NCBI RefSeq assembly: GCF_042675745.1
Contig: NZ_JBHTJM010000002.1
Span: forward strand, 482,025 to 546,024
Reading direction: 5' to 3'
DNA: 64,000 bases
DNA from: Pseudofulvibacter geojedonensis
GTDB taxonomy: Bacteria > Bacteroidota > Bacteroidia > Flavobacteriales > Flavobacteriaceae
A program made the translations under genes and the position numbers. Every line of letters starts with the position of its first letter. Within the stretch, counting starts at the first letter, position 1. The notes below the pieces were generated by a model. That model had not been told where the DNA came from and made no database searches. It saw only the letters and a program-made list of their open reading frames with translations. Below, one piece after another: positions 34,734 to 43,255 of the stretch.

Positions 34734-34792
34734 TACTTAAGATTTAAATTAAATTTTAACTAAATACGGATTACAAATCCGAGCTATCGGGT
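34693..34792. repeat. 100-bp direct repeat, copy B with REP palindrome
   Basis: Covers the 5' end of the transposase gene and its upstream side; the palindrome CGGATT-ACA-AATCCG is at 34767-34781. Nearly identical to copy A at 33532-33631. Confidence 0.9.
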
Positions 34793-34992
34793 AAAACTAT
34801 CATTGTTAAATCTTTCTTTAGTTTTTTTGTAAATCTAAACTTATATTTTTAAATACTCTAAAACTTATTTAAGTTATCTTTAATTCCAATAAAAAAGCAA
34901 ATACTTAAAAAGTGTAAGTCATTTCATTAAAAATTATATTACTTTATTTTTAAAAAAATAAGTTGTAATTATTATAATCATAAGCGGTTGTG

Positions 34993-35000
34993 TATCTTTG
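34993..35000 (+). promoter_or_regulatory. -7 box of purB
   Basis: TATCTTTG 27 bp before the purB ATG, giving a leader of about 20 nt. No TTG at the preferred spacing. Confidence 0.6.
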
Positions 35001-35027
35001 CGTTTTCTTAAAACACACAACACAAAA

Positions 35028-36368
35028 ATGACACTTACTGCCTTAAATGCTATATCGCCAATAGACGGTCGTTATAGAAGCAAAACAGCCGATTTAGCTC
35101 CTTATTTTTCTGAAGAAGCTTTGATAAAATATCGTGTATTAATAGAGATTGAATATTTTATTGCGCTATGCGAAATACCTTTACCTCAGCTTGCTGATTT
35201 TGATACTTCTTTATTTGATAAACTAAGAGCTATTTATAAAGAGTTTACTCCAGAAAATGCACAAGCAATTAAGGATATAGAAAAAGTAACCAATCATGAT
35301 GTTAAAGCGGTTGAGTATTTTATTAAAGAACAATTTGATGCTTTAAACATATCTCAATACAAAGAGTTTATTCATTTTGGCTTAACCTCTCAAGACATTA
35401 ACAATACTGCTATACCTTTATCTATTAAAGATGCTATTAGCAATGTATATATAAATGAGTATTTAAGTGTTTTAAATAAATTAGAAGAGCTATCTGCAGA
35501 GTGGGCCAACATACCTATGTTAGCGAGAACTCATGGGCAACCTGCTTCTCCTACTCGTTTAGGAAAAGAAATAGAAGTTTTTGTAGTTCGTTTAAAAGAA
35601 CAGTTTAACTTATTAAACGATATACCAAGTGCTGCAAAGTTTGGTGGTGCTACTGGAAATTACAATGCTCATAAAGTTGCTTATCCAGATATAGACTGGA
35701 AAGCTTTTGGAACTAAATTTGTTCAAGGCTTAGGTTTACACCACTCTTTTCCTACTACACAAATAGAGCACTACGACCACATGGCTGCTCTGTTTGATAA
35801 TTTAAAACGTATCAATACCATCATAATTGACTTAGATAGAGATATCTGGACATACGTGGCAATGGATTACTTCAAGCAAAAAATTAAGGCTGGAGAAGTA
35901 GGATCATCTGCAATGCCACATAAAGTAAACCCTATTGATTTTGAAAACTCTGAAGGAAACTTAGGTATTGCCAATGCTATTTTTGAACACTTATCTAGTA
36001 AATTACCTGTTTCTCGTTTACAAAGAGACTTAACAGATAGTACTGTTTTACGTAATGTGGGTGTTCCTTTTGGACACACTGTAATTGGTTTTAAAGCAAC
36101 ATTAAAAGGTTTAAACAAGTTATTATTAAACGAAAGCAAGTTTGCTGAAGATTTAGAAAATAACTGGGCAGTAGTAGCAGAGGCTATACAGAACATTTTA
36201 CGTAGAGAAGGATACCCTAACCCATATGAAACCTTAAAAGGTTTAACTAGAACTAATGAAACTATTAATGCAAAATCTATAGCTTCTTTTATAGATACTC
36301 TAGAAGTTTCTGATGCTATTAAAACAGAATTAAAACAAATTACACCAAGTAACTATACGGGTATTTAA
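35028..36368 (+). CDS. purB: Adenylosuccinate lyase
   Basis: 446 residues from the ATG at 35028 (MTLTALNAISPIDGRYRSK). The frame continues upstream to a TTG at 34998, but that overlaps the promoter -7 box. Motifs: ARTHGQPASPTRLGKEI, and the fumarase-superfamily signature GSSAMPHKVNPIDFENSEGN with the catalytic Ser. It catalyses two beta-eliminations of fumarate in purine synthesis. Full length; followed by a strong terminator. Confidence 0.96.
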   Translation: MTLTALNAISPIDGRYRSKTADLAPYFSEEALIKYRVLIEIEYFIALCEIPLPQLADFDTSLFDKLRAIYKEFTPENAQAIKDIEKVTNHDVKAVEYFIKEQFDALNISQYKEFIHFGLTSQDINNTAIPLSIKDAISNVYINEYLSVLNKLEELSAEWANIPMLARTHGQPASPTRLGKEIEVFVVRLKEQFNLLNDIPSAAKFGGATGNYNAHKVAYPDIDWKAFGTKFVQGLGLHHSFPTTQIEHYDHMAALFDNLKRINTIIIDLDRDIWTYVAMDYFKQKIKAGEVGSSAMPHKVNPIDFENSEGNLGIANAIFEHLSSKLPVSRLQRDLTDSTVLRNVGVPFGHTVIGFKATLKGLNKLLLNESKFAEDLENNWAVVAEAIQNILRREGYPNPYETLKGLTRTNETINAKSIASFIDTLEVSDAIKTELKQITPSNYTGI

Positions 36369-36394
36369 TTTGTAAAAAAGGATTAGATTATATA

Positions 36395-36424
36395 GAAAAA
36401 GCCACTCTTTCGAGTGGCTTTTTC
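36395..36424. terminator. Bidirectional terminator after purB and the DUF4252 unit
   Basis: GAAAAAGCCACTC-TTTC-GAGTGGCTTTTTC, 13-bp stem; serves purB (plus) and the DUF4252 genes (minus). Confidence 0.92.
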
Positions 36425-36452
36425 GTTACCAATTTAGCACACATGGTGCTGG

Positions 36453-36992
36453 TTATTGAAAGAATTTTGCAATTTCTTTCAATTGAGTACCGTCAACATT
36501 TGCAGTGCGCATCGCATCTATTAACGTTACCATATCTTCTGGTTTCATGTCGCTACCTAATACACGAACAATACCAAAACCTATTTTATTGTCGCTACCA
36601 AAAATAATTACCTCATCTATGGCTGTTTCAGTTCCTATATACTTAACAACTGCATTTGTGTTCTTGTCTTTAAACTTTAACAACTCTGTATAAGAATCAT
36701 TTTTTAATAAACTTTTAACCTTGCTAGTTTCTGCCTTATACGTTTCTGCATTAGCTTCTGTTTTTTTAAAGGCTAAAATATTTAGTTTTTCTACAGATTG
36801 ATATGCTTTTTTCTGCTGAGGAGATAATTTACTCTCTTCTAGCCCTATCATTCCTTTTGGAATATCAAAAATACCAAATCCGTCTTTTTTCTCGTTCTCT
36901 ACATAGTACTTCTGTAGTGTTGGCTCTTGGTTACAACTGGTTAATAAAAAGCCTACTATTATTGTTACTAATATCTTTTGTAATAATTGCAT
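36453..36992 (-). CDS. DUF4252 lipoprotein
   Basis: 179 residues. Lipoprotein signal ending FLLTSC (Cys20). The mature part matches the DUF4252 pattern (helical N-terminal half with LKFKDKNTNAVVKYIG, then EVIIFGSDNKIGFGIVRVLGSDM). Function unknown. Last of a four-gene minus-strand unit that begins with an ECF sigma factor; 3 bp after its paralogue upstream. DUF4252 genes regularly travel with such sigma factors in flavobacteria. Confidence 0.82.
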   Translation of the reverse strand: MQLLQKILVTIIVGFLLTSCNQEPTLQKYYVENEKKDGFGIFDIPKGMIGLEESKLSPQQKKAYQSVEKLNILAFKKTEANAETYKAETSKVKSLLKNDSYTELLKFKDKNTNAVVKYIGTETAIDEVIIFGSDNKIGFGIVRVLGSDMKPEDMVTLIDAMRTANVDGTQLKEIAKFFQ

Positions 36993-36995
36993 ATC

Positions 36996-37538
36996 TTATT
37001 TTTTTTCAGCTTTCTTTAAATGTTTTCCTCCTGGTAAATCCATCTCGTTAGTTAACTTAGATATTTGTTTTAAATCAATATCTCCAGTTAACGATAACAG
37101 TACAGTTTCTACATTTCCTCCATTAACATTTACATCATTAATACCCGTTACAAACATTAACAACTCTGCTACTTTATCTTCGTTACTACCCTGCTTAAAA
37201 TAAAACTTAACATTAGCATCTTTATCTTTAACGCGCATTAACTCTTCTAAGTTGGCTTTTTTACGATACTGATTCATCATATCATGCATTTTTGCAGAAA
37301 CGTCTGGTTTTTTAGACACAAAAACTTTTAAGTCATCAATATTCTTAATTAAACTGATGTACTCTTGAGCTTCCGGATCGTCTGTATCAATATCTATCTT
37401 ACTCATTAGCTTAAACATATTTTTGTTTACAACTATAGCCGTTACATCGTCGTTTTCTTCTAAAGAATCAAAATAATTCTGAGCGTTCGTTACTAATGGT
37501 AATAATACTAACCCTAATAATAATATTAACTTTTTCAT
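36996..37538 (-). CDS. DUF4252 secreted protein
   Basis: 180 residues with signal peptide (1-19, ending TNAQ). Shares the DUF4252 layout with the next gene (KVFVSKKPDVSAKMHDMMNQ, DKDANVKFYFKQGSNEDKVAELLMFVTG and the closing LTGDIDLKQISKL), but has no lipobox. The pair probably arose by duplication. Part of the sigma factor unit. Confidence 0.82.
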   Translation of the reverse strand: MKKLILLLGLVLLPLVTNAQNYFDSLEENDDVTAIVVNKNMFKLMSKIDIDTDDPEAQEYISLIKNIDDLKVFVSKKPDVSAKMHDMMNQYRKKANLEELMRVKDKDANVKFYFKQGSNEDKVAELLMFVTGINDVNVNGGNVETVLLSLTGDIDLKQISKLTNEMDLPGGKHLKKAEKK

Positions 37539-37606
37539 TTTTTCTTGTTTTTAGTTATCTGAGATCAATAGCAATGCCAATCTCATTTGTTTTCGTTTTT
37601 TGATTG

Positions 37607-38041
37607 TTAATTCTCTTGTTTAAATACTTGATTTTTTGCTTGATCAAACTTTCCTAAATAAGTTACTTTTTCTGCCCCTTGATTAAAGTGTTTAGACAGC
37701 ATTTGCAAGGCTTCTTTAGTTTCTTTGTAAGCCATAAGCACTTTTTCTTCTTCTGATGGCTGACTCGTTTGATATACAAAATAAGTACTCATACTCAAAA
37801 CAAAAACCGACGCAATAGCCAACCATCTTCTATAATTAGATTTTCTAGGTTGTAATGGTAGCTCCTTGGTAAAGGTTTCTTGTTTTGCCATAGATAAATA
37901 CTGAAACACAGGCTGATAATGTTCTAAATGCGGCGCCACATTTGTTCCATTAAAATATGCTCTTAACTCCTGCTCTTCTTGAATAGTAGTAGTAGCCTCC
38001 TCATATTTATCTATTAGTTTTTCTATTCTAGCTAACTCCAT
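37607..38041 (-). CDS. Putative anti-sigma factor (single-pass membrane protein)
   Basis: 144 residues. The N-terminal helical part (MELARIEKLIDKYEEATTTI) faces the cytoplasm, one membrane segment lies at about 70-88 (WLAIASVFVLSMSTYFVY), and a short periplasmic tail follows. The gene overlaps the sigma factor gene by 14 bp. This position and topology are those of an anti-sigma factor, though no zinc-binding HxxxCxxC motif is present, so the call rests on context. Confidence 0.65.
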   Translation of the reverse strand: MELARIEKLIDKYEEATTTIQEEQELRAYFNGTNVAPHLEHYQPVFQYLSMAKQETFTKELPLQPRKSNYRRWLAIASVFVLSMSTYFVYQTSQPSEEEKVLMAYKETKEALQMLSKHFNQGAEKVTYLGKFDQAKNQVFKQEN

Positions 38042-38537
38042 AGTTATGCTTTTTAATTAATTTCTCTTTAATTGTTTTTCTAGCTCTTGAAAGATTTACA
38101 CGTACTGCCGTTTCTTTCATATCTAACACTTTAGCAATTTCTGCAAACTCATACTGCTCAACATCTCTTAGCTGCAAAATAATACGTTGTTGTTCTGGTA
38201 ATTCTTGCATCAATTGTTTTACCCAATCTAAACTATCCTTATTTTCAACTTGTTTTTGCAAGCTTGCTGAGTTGTCTTTATAATTACTGTGAACAATCTT
38301 TAAATTACTCGCTTGCTTAGATTTTAACCTATCATAACAGTAATTTTTAGTCATGGTCATAGCAAATGCCTCCACGTTTTTATAAGAACTTATTTTGGTT
38401 TTATTAGACCAAAGTTTCATTAAAACTTCCTGAGTAGCATCTTCTGCTTCTTCAGTAGACACTAGCAATCGTTTTGCCAAACGGTATAGTTTGTCTTGAA
38501 AAGGTTGAACCATTTTCAAAAATGTGCCTTGATTCAT
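38028..38537 (-). CDS. ECF-type RNA polymerase sigma factor
   Basis: 169 residues. Region 2: LYRLAKRLLVSTEEAEDATQ, EVLMKLW; region 4: ELPEQQRIILQLRDVEQYEF and the helix-turn-helix MKETAVRVNLSRARKTIKEK. There is no region 1.1 or 3, so group 4 (ECF). It heads the unit with a putative anti-sigma protein and two DUF4252 proteins and probably controls it. Confidence 0.92.
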   Translation of the reverse strand: MNQGTFLKMVQPFQDKLYRLAKRLLVSTEEAEDATQEVLMKLWSNKTKISSYKNVEAFAMTMTKNYCYDRLKSKQASNLKIVHSNYKDNSASLQKQVENKDSLDWVKQLMQELPEQQRIILQLRDVEQYEFAEIAKVLDMKETAVRVNLSRARKTIKEKLIKKHNYGVS

Positions 38538-38654
38538 TGAGTTAATTTTTGTTGGTTGTTTTCTATTAAGACGACAAAAGATATAATTTGTAACAGCTAT
38601 TATTCATATTTATGATAAAAACCTTATTTTTAGCTAGTTTTAAACCCTTTAGAA

Positions 38655-40118
38655 ATGAAAACTTTCCAGAAAATCTTATTACTTAGTTTTGTTGTATTAG
38701 CTCTATCTGCCTGTTTTAACGATCAAGATGATACTTTTTCGCCAGCATCTAATACAGAAATTGGTGATTTTATATGGAAAGCCATGAACGCCTATTATTT
38801 ATATCAAGGAGATGTAACAGACTTAGCAGATGATCGTTTTGCCAATCAAACCGAATTAAATACTTATATTAATACTTTTAATAACCCAGAGGCCTTATTT
38901 GAAAATTTAATTTATAATAGACCTACTGTAGACAAATACAGTTGGATTGTAAGCGATTTTGAAGCTCTAGAGGCTTCTTTTGCTGGAGTAAACAAGACTA
39001 ACGGAATGGCTTTTGGTTTTTTTATAGATCCAGACCCTTCAAGCAATAAAGCTTATGGTTATGTTCGTTATGTTACCGCTAATACAGATGCGGCAAATAA
39101 AGGAATTACTAGGGGTACCATTTTTAATACTTTAAACGGCACAGAAATAACTTATACTAATAATGGAGGTTCTAATACTATAGACAGTAACTCTATGAAC
39201 TCTTTACGACAAGACTCCTACGAAATTGGTTTAGCTACTTTTGATGGTAATACTGTTACTGCCACTGGTAACTCTATATCTTTAACAAAAGAAGAGCTTA
39301 CTATAAATCCTATTCATAAAGTTACCACTATAACTAACGGGACTCATAAAATTGGGTATGTTATGTACAATAGTTTTACTGCAAATTTTGATAATGATTT
39401 AAACAATGCTTTTGCAAGCTTACAAACTGAAAATATTACCAGCCTGGTATTAGATTTACGCTACAACTCAGGAGGGTCTATTCTTAGTGCCATTACTCTA
39501 TCTAGTTTGATTACTGGACAGTTTAACAACCAAGTATTTAGTACAGAAGAATGGAATAACAAACTACAACCACAATTTTCTGCTGATGAGCTTACTAATA
39601 AATTTAGAAATACCACTAGAACTGGAGCTGCTCTTAACAGCTTGAATCTTAACAAAGTTTACATATTAACTACTGGTAGATCTGCATCTGCAAGTGAATT
39701 AGTTATTAGCTGCTTAAGACCGTATATAGACGTTGTACAAATAGGTACTACTACTGAAGGAAAGTTTCAAGCATCTATAACTTTATATGATTCCCCTAAC
39801 TTTTCAAAAACAAATATTAATCCAGGGCATAAATATGCCATACAACCGTTGGTTTTTAAATCATTAAATTCTGTTGGTTTTACAGATTATTCCGATGGCT
39901 TATCTCCCAATGCAAATATGACATTAGCAGAAAGCTACAATAACCTTGGTGTTTTAGGAAATGAGAATGAACCACTATTAGCTATGGCTTTAGCTGATAT
40001 TACAGGAACTGGAAGATTTGTTCAGGATCAGACCAGAGTTATACCAAGCATCGATTTTAAAAGTCATTCTTTAGAAAATACCATGTTTGCAGATCATAAA
40101 GAATATTTATTTAAATAA
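38655..40118 (+). CDS. S41-family peptidase lipoprotein (C-terminal-processing type)
   Basis: 487 residues. Lipoprotein signal ends LALSAC (Cys20). A PDZ-like region (about 100-190) precedes the S41 domain with SLVLDLRYNSGGSI, the catalytic serine in TGRSASASELVIS, and the lysine in TTTEGKFQAS, in the normal order. It is anchored to a membrane on the periplasmic side and cleaves unknown proteins. It is transcribed away from the sigma factor unit. Confidence 0.88.
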   Translation: MKTFQKILLLSFVVLALSACFNDQDDTFSPASNTEIGDFIWKAMNAYYLYQGDVTDLADDRFANQTELNTYINTFNNPEALFENLIYNRPTVDKYSWIVSDFEALEASFAGVNKTNGMAFGFFIDPDPSSNKAYGYVRYVTANTDAANKGITRGTIFNTLNGTEITYTNNGGSNTIDSNSMNSLRQDSYEIGLATFDGNTVTATGNSISLTKEELTINPIHKVTTITNGTHKIGYVMYNSFTANFDNDLNNAFASLQTENITSLVLDLRYNSGGSILSAITLSSLITGQFNNQVFSTEEWNNKLQPQFSADELTNKFRNTTRTGAALNSLNLNKVYILTTGRSASASELVISCLRPYIDVVQIGTTTEGKFQASITLYDSPNFSKTNINPGHKYAIQPLVFKSLNSVGFTDYSDGLSPNANMTLAESYNNLGVLGNENEPLLAMALADITGTGRFVQDQTRVIPSIDFKSHSLENTMFADHKEYLFK

Positions 40119-40124
40119 AACCTC

Positions 40125-40172
40125 TTCTATAAATAAGAACCTCGTTAACTAAAGTGTTTTTTATTTATAGAA
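40125..40172. terminator. Possible terminator between S41 peptidase and mtaB
   Basis: Inverted repeat TTCTATAAATAA / TTATTTATAGAA with a 24-base loop. AT-only stem, so weak; the right arm overlaps the mtaB stop codon. Confidence 0.4.
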
Positions 40173-41478
40173 AATCAAACCTAACTAAACCATCCTCGTC
40201 TATTTCGGTTAGTTTTATATGATGCAATGTATTTACCAATTCCGGATTCCAAGGTGTTTTTACCTTAACATAGTTTTCTGTAAAACCATGTATATAGCCT
40301 TCTTTATTTTCTGCTTCAAACAATACAGTTCTTTGGGTTCCTAACTGACTTTCATAAAAAGCTCTACGCTTTTTAACCGATAAGCCACGTAACATTTTAC
40401 TACGCTTCTTACGAATATCTTGCGGTACTACTCCATCCATTTCTGCAGCAACCGTATTCTCACGCTCAGAATAAGTAAATACGTGTAGATACGAAATATC
40501 TAAATTAGCTAAGAAGTTATAGGTATCTAAAAAGTCATCATCTGTCTCTCCAGGGAAACCAACAATTACATCAACTCCAATACAAGCATGAGGCATAACC
40601 TCTCTAATTTTAGCAACTCTGTCTACATACAAATCGCTCATATAACGACGGCGCATCAATTTCAATAACTTATCTGAACCCGATTGTAATGGGATATGAA
40701 AATGAGGAACAAAAGTTTTACTAGTAGACACAAACTCTATAGTCTCATTCTTTAATAAATTAGGCTCTATAGAAGAAATACGTAAGCGCTCTATTCCTTC
40801 TACCTCATCTAAAGCTTGCACTAATTCAAAAAAGGTATGTTCGTGTTTTTTATTACCAAACTCCCCTTTTCCGTAATCACCAATATTAACTCCCGTAAGT
40901 ACAATTTCTTTAATTCCTTTTGCAGAAATTTCGGCAGCATTTTTCAATACATTTTCTAAAGTATCACTTCTAGAAATTCCTCTAGCTAAAGGTATGGTAC
41001 AATAGGTACATTTATAGTCACAACCATCTTGAACTTTTAAAAAAGCACGAGTTCTGTCTCCTATAGAATAACTACCTACGTAAAAGTCGGCTTCTTCTAT
41101 CTCGCAAGAATGCACTTCTCCAAATTCGTTTTTAGATAGATCGTTTATATAATCAGTAATCTTAAACTTTTCAGTAGCTCCTAAAACCAAGTCTACTCCA
41201 TCTACAGCTGCTAACTCTTCTGGTTTTAATTGAGCATAACAACCTACAGCAGCTACAAAAGCATCTTCGTTCGCTTTTTGAGCTTGCTTTACTATGGTCT
41301 TAAAACGCTTGTCGGCATTTTCTGTTACCGAGCAGGTGTTTATCACATAAATATCTGCCTTTTTAGAAAAGTCTACTCTATCGAATCCTTCTTTAGAAAA
41401 ATCTCTTGCTATAGTAGAAGTTTCAGAAAAATTCAACTTACATCCTAGTGTATAAAAAGCTACCTTTTTTTTCTCCAT
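40165..41478 (-). CDS. mtaB: tRNA N6-threonylcarbamoyladenosine methylthiotransferase MtaB
   Basis: 437 residues from the ATG at 41478 (MEKKKVAFYTLGCKLNFSET); an ATG at 41496 would add six residues and enter a dispersed repeat. First 4Fe-4S cluster cysteines in TLGCKLN, NTCSVTENADKR and AVGCYAQ; radical SAM cluster in CDYKCTYCTIPLARG; C-terminal TRAM domain. GCKLN and the length place it in MtaB rather than MiaB or RimO. It adds a methylthio group to t6A37 in tRNA. Confidence 0.94.
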   Translation of the reverse strand: MEKKKVAFYTLGCKLNFSETSTIARDFSKEGFDRVDFSKKADIYVINTCSVTENADKRFKTIVKQAQKANEDAFVAAVGCYAQLKPEELAAVDGVDLVLGATEKFKITDYINDLSKNEFGEVHSCEIEEADFYVGSYSIGDRTRAFLKVQDGCDYKCTYCTIPLARGISRSDTLENVLKNAAEISAKGIKEIVLTGVNIGDYGKGEFGNKKHEHTFFELVQALDEVEGIERLRISSIEPNLLKNETIEFVSTSKTFVPHFHIPLQSGSDKLLKLMRRRYMSDLYVDRVAKIREVMPHACIGVDVIVGFPGETDDDFLDTYNFLANLDISYLHVFTYSERENTVAAEMDGVVPQDIRKKRSKMLRGLSVKKRRAFYESQLGTQRTVLFEAENKEGYIHGFTENYVKVKTPWNPELVNTLHHIKLTEIDEDGLVRFDFL

Positions 41479-41490
41479 TATATAAACACC

Positions 41491-41584
41491 TGTCATTTCC
41501 GAGAAATCGGAAATCTATATTATATTTACACTTCAATTTATCGATTTTTATAAGCAAAATCTCTCGACTACGCTCGAGGTGACA
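41491..41584. repeat. 94-bp element with two palindromes and TGTCA...TGACA ends
   Basis: Left palindrome TTTCCGA-GAAA-TCGGAAA (41496-41513), right palindrome CTCGACTACGCTCGAG (41563-41578), and inverted ends TGTCA (41491) and TGACA (41580-41584). It looks like a miniature non-coding mobile element or scattered repeat made of two modules. Confidence 0.7.
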
Positions 41585-41630
41585 ATAACCTCATAAAATC
41601 GGTTTGCAAAAGTACAACTAAATCAGCAAT

Positions 41631-43250
41631 TTGAAAACTGTAATTATTCATATTATCAAGTTATTAGCTTTTACAGCTTTTATTATCCTAAGTTCTTGTT
41701 CTTCAAAAGAAAACAATAACAAAGACCATCTTGTCTTTAGATACAATGAGTATTCAAATATTCAATCTTTAGATCCTGCTTTTGCAAGAGTAAATGCTAA
41801 TATTTGGGCTTGTAACCAGTTATTCAATAGTTTGGTTCAGTTAGATGATTCCTTACATATTCAACCAGATATTGCTAAAAGTTGGAAAATATCTGACGAT
41901 GCTTTAAGATATACTTTTAAGCTGAGAAACGATATCTACTTTCACAAGCACCAGCTATTTGGAAAAGATTCTACCCGATTGTTAACTGCTAAAGATGTAA
42001 AATACTCTTTAGAACGATTAATAGACGATAAAGTTGCATCTCCTGGAAGGTGGGTAATGAAACCCGTAAAAAAAATTCTAGCAACAAACGATTCCACTCT
42101 AACAATTGAATTAGAACAACCATTTCCTGCTTTTTTAGGTTTAATGAGTATGAAATATTGCTCAGTTGTACCTCAAGAAATTGTTGAATATTACGGAAAT
42201 GATTTTAGGTCAAATCCGATAGGAACTGGTCCTTTTCACTTTAAAAACTGGATAGAAAACACCAAATTAGTGCTTAGAAAAAATCCTTTGTACTACGAAA
42301 AAGATGCTAACGGAAAACAACTGCCTTATTTAGAAGCAGTGGCTATTAGCTTTTTAACCGACAAACAAAGTGAGTTTTTACAGTTTGCACAAGGAAATAT
42401 CGATTTTGTATCTGGTTTAGATCCGTCTTATAAAGATGAAATATTAACTGCAGACGGAAAGCTAAGAGAGAAATACCTTTCTAGTGTTGAAATGCTAAGT
42501 GGAGATTATTTAAATACCGAATATTTAGGTTTTTACTTAGATGGAAATATTCCTGAAATTCAATCTGAATTAATTAGAAAAGCCATTAATTACGGGTTTG
42601 ATAAACAAACTATGGTAACCTATTTACGTAACGGTGTAGTTACTCCTGCTGTAAATGGTTTTATACCAAAAGGCTTGCCTAGCTTTAACAATTTAAAAGG
42701 TTACACCTACCAGCCAGAAAAAGCTAAACAATTAGTAGAGCAGTTTATAAAAGAAACAGGTATTTCTCAACCAAAAATTACAATTAGTACAGACAGTAAT
42801 TATGTAGATTTATGTGAGTATATCCAACGTGAATTAGAAAAAATAGGCTTAACTGTTACAGTAGACCTACTTACCTCTTCTACTTTTAGGCAAGAAAAAT
42901 CGGCAGGTAAATTAGACATCTTTAGAGCTAGTTGGGTAGCCGATTATCCGGATGCAGAGAATTATTTATCGTTGTTTTATTCTAAAAACTTTACTCCTAA
43001 CGGGCCTAATTATACGCATTTTAAAAATGCTACATATGATAGTTTATACGAACATTCATTAGTAGAAACTAATTTAAATAAACGTCAGATTCTATATCAA
43101 AAAATGGATTCAATTGTTATCAATAAAGCTCCTATTGTACCTTTATATTACGATAAAGCGATTCGTTTTACCAGAAAAAACATTAATGGATTAGGAATAA
43201 ACCCTATAAACCTATTACATTTAAAGCGTGTTTATAAAAACAAAAAATAA
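41631..43250 (+). CDS. ABC-type oligopeptide-binding lipoprotein (SBP_bac_5)
   Basis: 539 residues, starting at a TTG (41631); no ATG or GTG lies before the signal. Lipoprotein signal ends IILSSC. The body follows the family 5 solute-binding pattern: IQSLDPAFARVNANIWACNQ, LQPDIAKSWKISDD-like stretch, SNPIGTGPFHFKNW, and DYPDAENYLSLFYSKN. The family binds peptides, nickel or sugars outside the cell. No permease or ATPase gene is next to it; instead it is followed after 5 bp by SGNH hydrolase genes. Confidence 0.85.
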   Translation: MKTVIIHIIKLLAFTAFIILSSCSSKENNNKDHLVFRYNEYSNIQSLDPAFARVNANIWACNQLFNSLVQLDDSLHIQPDIAKSWKISDDALRYTFKLRNDIYFHKHQLFGKDSTRLLTAKDVKYSLERLIDDKVASPGRWVMKPVKKILATNDSTLTIELEQPFPAFLGLMSMKYCSVVPQEIVEYYGNDFRSNPIGTGPFHFKNWIENTKLVLRKNPLYYEKDANGKQLPYLEAVAISFLTDKQSEFLQFAQGNIDFVSGLDPSYKDEILTADGKLREKYLSSVEMLSGDYLNTEYLGFYLDGNIPEIQSELIRKAINYGFDKQTMVTYLRNGVVTPAVNGFIPKGLPSFNNLKGYTYQPEKAKQLVEQFIKETGISQPKITISTDSNYVDLCEYIQRELEKIGLTVTVDLLTSSTFRQEKSAGKLDIFRASWVADYPDAENYLSLFYSKNFTPNGPNYTHFKNATYDSLYEHSLVETNLNKRQILYQKMDSIVINKAPIVPLYYDKAIRFTRKNINGLGINPINLLHLKRVYKNKK

Positions 43251-43255
43251 ACTAC

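Noticed and set aside
34998..35027. Ten extra N-terminal residues for PurB from a TTG
   Set aside because: The TTG overlaps the -7 promoter box, and PurB normally starts MTLTALNAISP.
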